Assembly: GCA_036497785.1 (NCBI GenBank)
Contig: DASXIW010000242.1
Span: forward strand, 1 to 7,614
Direction: 5' to 3'
DNA: 7,614 nucleotides
Source: DASXIW01 sp036497785
GTDB lineage: Bacteria > Pseudomonadota > Alphaproteobacteria > Acetobacterales > Acetobacteraceae
Shown here piece by piece: positions 5,946 through 7,614 of the stretch. Position numbers and translations under genes: made by a program. A model generated the notes under the pieces. The model was not told the DNA's origin. It did not search any database and was given only the letters and a program-made list of their open reading frames with translations. Numbering within the stretch: position 1 is the first letter of the stretch; every line of letters begins with the position of its first letter.

Positions 5946-6607
5946 GTCCTGCCCCCTTGCAGACGACCGCGCCCAAAATAACGCTCCAACCGCCGCACGC
6001 CATGCATCATCGGCCACGCCATGATCAGATACATGACACCCGCCAGCAGGTAATACTCCATCGGCAAATAATATGTTCCGGCCAGATCGCGCGAGCGGAG
6101 CATCAACTCGGGCGCCGAGATCAGCGACGCGATCGAGGTATCTTTCAACAACGAAACCAGATAGTTGCCCATCGGCGGCAGCACGACCGGCACAGCCTGC
6201 GGCAGAACGATGTCGCGCATCACCTGCGGACGCCGCAATCCGATCATCTGGGCCGCCTCGCGCTGGCCGGGATCGACCGCCTGGATGCCAGCGCGATAGA
6301 CCTCAGCCAGATAGGCTGCGCCGTTCAGGCCGAGTGCCACCACGGCAGCCACGAACGAGTTCAGCACGATGCCGGCCGGGACCAGGCCGAAATAGATCAG
6401 GAACAGCAGGGTCAGCGCCGGCATCCCGCGCACGATCTCGATGTAGAGGAACGCGAACCGGCCGGCGAAGCCCCCTGCGAGCCGCATAAGCGCCAGCACA
6501 AGGCCGACCATGGCGGCCAGCAGAAAGGCGAACGCGGTCATGCGCAGCGTCCCGCCGGCCGCCACCAGCAGTTCGGGCATGCCGTCGGTGAAGATATCCC
6601 AAGTCAT
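5942..6607 (-). CDS. Polar amino acid ABC transporter permease (His/Glu/Gln/Arg type), second permease
   Basis: 221 residues from ATG 6607-6605, the usual size of PAAT-family inner-membrane permeases. Several hydrophobic helices are visible (roughly 24-43, 63-80, 84-97 and 187-203). The cytoplasmic EAA loop that docks on the ATPase is REAAQMIGLRRPQVMRDIVL (116-135), followed by PQAVPVVLPPMGNYLVSLLKD, typical of this family. It overlaps the preceding permease by four bases (ATGA) and the following flavoenzyme gene by four bases, so all are translated together. Two similar permeases adjacent to each other normally form a heterodimeric channel. The specific amino acid cannot be read from the sequence. 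Confidence 0.96.
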   Translation of the reverse strand: MTWDIFTDGMPELLVAAGGTLRMTAFAFLLAAMVGLVLALMRLAGGFAGRFAFLYIEIVRGMPALTLLFLIYFGLVPAGIVLNSFVAAVVALGLNGAAYLAEVYRAGIQAVDPGQREAAQMIGLRRPQVMRDIVLPQAVPVVLPPMGNYLVSLLKDTSIASLISAPELMLRSRDLAGTYYLPMEYYLLAGVMYLIMAWPMMHGVRRLERYFGRGRLQGGRT

Positions 6608-7260
6608 CGCCGGCCTCGCGACAGCCGCGCCTCGGCCCGGCGGGTCAGGTAACCCAGCGGCAGACTCATCGCCAGGTAGATGGCCGCGGCGGCGACGAAG
6701 ATCTGCGTCGCAAGGAATGTCTGGTCGACCAGTGTCCGGGCACGGAACATCAGCTCGGGCGCGGCGATGGCGGACGCCAGCGCGGTATCCTTCAGCAGCC
6801 CGATAGCGAAGTTGCCGAGCGGCGGCAACACCACGCGCATGGCCTGCGGAAGGATGACAATGCGCAGCGCCGCGAGCCGTGTCATGCCCAGCATCTGCGC
6901 TGCTTCCATCTGCCCTTGGTGGACTGATTCGATACCTGACCGGAACACTTCCGTCAGGTAGGCGCCGCCGTTGATCCCGAAGCCGACAATGGCGGCCGGC
7001 AACGGGTCCAGCCGGATGCCGATCTCGGTCAGGCCGAAGTAGATGATGAACAGCTGCGTCAGCACCGGAACGGCCCGGAAAACATCGACATAGATTGCGA
7101 TTGCCGCCCGCACCGGGCGCACGTTGAGACGCTGCAAGATTGCGCACACGAGGCCGATCAGCGTCGCCACGACGAACCCGCCGGCAGTGACCTCGACCGT
7201 GGTCACGGCGCCGAAGAGCAGAACAGGCAGCAGGGCCCCGACAGTCAGCCAGGCGTTCAT
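6604..7260 (-). CDS. Polar amino acid ABC transporter permease, first permease
   Basis: 218 residues from ATG 7260-7258, paralogous to its downstream neighbour. Hydrophobic segments lie at about 7-42, 62-80 and 86-101, with a last one at 184-203. The EAA loop is MEAAQMLGMTRLAALRIVIL (118-137), then PQAMRVVLPPLGNFAIGLLKD. FRAVPVLTQLFIIYFGL is a family hallmark. It shares ATGA with the ATPase stop upstream and with the second permease downstream. No ribosome site is visible before the start, so re-initiation after the ATPase gene is the likely route. It should form the membrane channel together with the second permease and the ATPase. Confidence 0.96.
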   Translation of the reverse strand: MNAWLTVGALLPVLLFGAVTTVEVTAGGFVVATLIGLVCAILQRLNVRPVRAAIAIYVDVFRAVPVLTQLFIIYFGLTEIGIRLDPLPAAIVGFGINGGAYLTEVFRSGIESVHQGQMEAAQMLGMTRLAALRIVILPQAMRVVLPPLGNFAIGLLKDTALASAIAAPELMFRARTLVDQTFLATQIFVAAAAIYLAMSLPLGYLTRRAEARLSRGRR

Positions 7261-7614
7261 GACGTCGGCGTCTCGCTCATCACCTGTCGGTCCACCACGG
7301 CGCGCAGGAATGCCTGTGTCCGCGGATGCGACGGCGTGCGGAACAGCTCGTGCGGCGCCCCCTCGTCGACGATGCGCCCATGATCCATGAACACGACACG
7401 ATCGGCGACATCCTCGGCGAACTGCATCTCGTGCGTGACGATCAGCATCGTCATCCCGTCGCGCGCCAGGTCGCGCATCACGTTCAGAACCTCGCCGATC
7501 AGTTCGGGATCCAGTGCCGAGGTCGCCTCGTCGAACAGCATCAGCCGCGGCTGCATGGCGAGCGAGCGGGCGATCGCCACGCGCTGCTGCTGCCAGCCGG
7601 ATAGGCGCTCGGGA
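7257..7614 (-). CDS. Polar amino acid ABC transporter ATP-binding protein, C-terminal half (runs off the right edge)
   Basis: About 118 residues are visible. In order these are the ABC signature region PERLSGWQQQRVAIARSL, Walker B with catalytic glutamate LMLFDEATSALDPE (including the D-loop SALD), and the H-switch IVTHEMQFAEDVADRVVFM, then HGRIVDEGAPHELF and a short family-typical tail. The Walker A motif and Q-loop lie beyond the edge. This is the GlnQ/HisP-type ATPase that powers uptake through the two permeases downstream, to which it is joined by an ATGA overlap. The signature is LSGWQ rather than LSGGQ: the second glycine is replaced by tryptophan, a position where change usually harms ATP hydrolysis. 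A periplasmic binding protein for this transporter is not in the window and may lie to the right. Confidence 0.95.
   Translation of the reverse strand, partial: PERLSGWQQQRVAIARSLAMQPRLMLFDEATSALDPELIGEVLNVMRDLARDGMTMLIVTHEMQFAEDVADRVVFMDHGRIVDEGAPHELFRTPSHPRTQAFLRAVVDRQVMSETPTS

Noticed and set aside
5756..6652. A 298-codon plus-strand open frame across the permease genes
   Set aside because: It is antisense to two well-defined coding regions, and its His/Arg/Gln-rich composition is typical of reverse-strand readings of GC-rich membrane protein genes.
1..7614. CRISPR arrays, tRNA or rRNA genes, riboswitches
   Set aside because: I looked for regularly spaced repeats and for tRNA or rRNA-like conserved segments and saw none.

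Overview
The window is GC-rich (most third codon positions are G or C). Its gene content suggests an alphaproteobacterium, perhaps of the Acetobacteraceae/Rhodospirillales kind. That placement is an inference from protein style and insertion-sequence types, since no marker gene is present. It reads as an accessory catabolic region: two transporter-plus-flavoenzyme modules point at each other across a stretch of broken genes, with an insertion sequence at the left edge.

Layout. Positions 1-194 hold the end of an IS6/IS26-type insertion sequence: the N-terminus of its transposase on the minus strand and a probable terminal inverted repeat. Positions 195-481 hold no gene I recognise. Positions 482-1341 (minus) are a LysR-type regulator broken by a one-base (mod 3) frameshift. 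A 130-bp divergent intergenic region with an inverted repeat and a direct repeat follows. Module 1 (plus strand) is a family-5 periplasmic solute-binding protein (1472-3076) and, four bases later, an FAD enzyme of the monomeric sarcosine oxidase / N-methyl-tryptophan oxidase type (3081-4199). Positions 4200-4690 are a small graveyard: a 5' piece of an IS66-type transposase (+), a 3' piece of an IS1182/IS5-type transposase (-) and the C-terminal domain of a TetR-type regulator (-). The last two are accidentally joined in one open frame.

Module 2 (minus strand, 7614 down to 4692) is a tight operon read right to left: polar amino acid ABC ATPase (cut by the right edge), two PAAT-type permeases and a FAD-dependent oxidoreductase resembling the flavin domain of dimethylglycine/sarcosine dehydrogenases. 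Each of the three junctions is a 4-base ATGA stop/start overlap, so translation is probably coupled throughout.

Working together: each module pairs an import component with a flavoenzyme that would oxidise the C-N bond of an amino acid or N-methylated amino acid. The likely job is uptake and oxidation of amine or amino acid nutrients. Substrates cannot be read from the sequence. Both flavoenzymes differ from the best-known family members at named residues (active-site histidines in one, the covalent-flavin histidine in the other), so sarcosine or dimethylglycine should not be assumed. I found no clearly new defence or mobile system. The most useful points are the degraded regulators, the altered ABC signature motif (LSGWQ), the unusual flavoenzyme residues and the nested transposon remnants.
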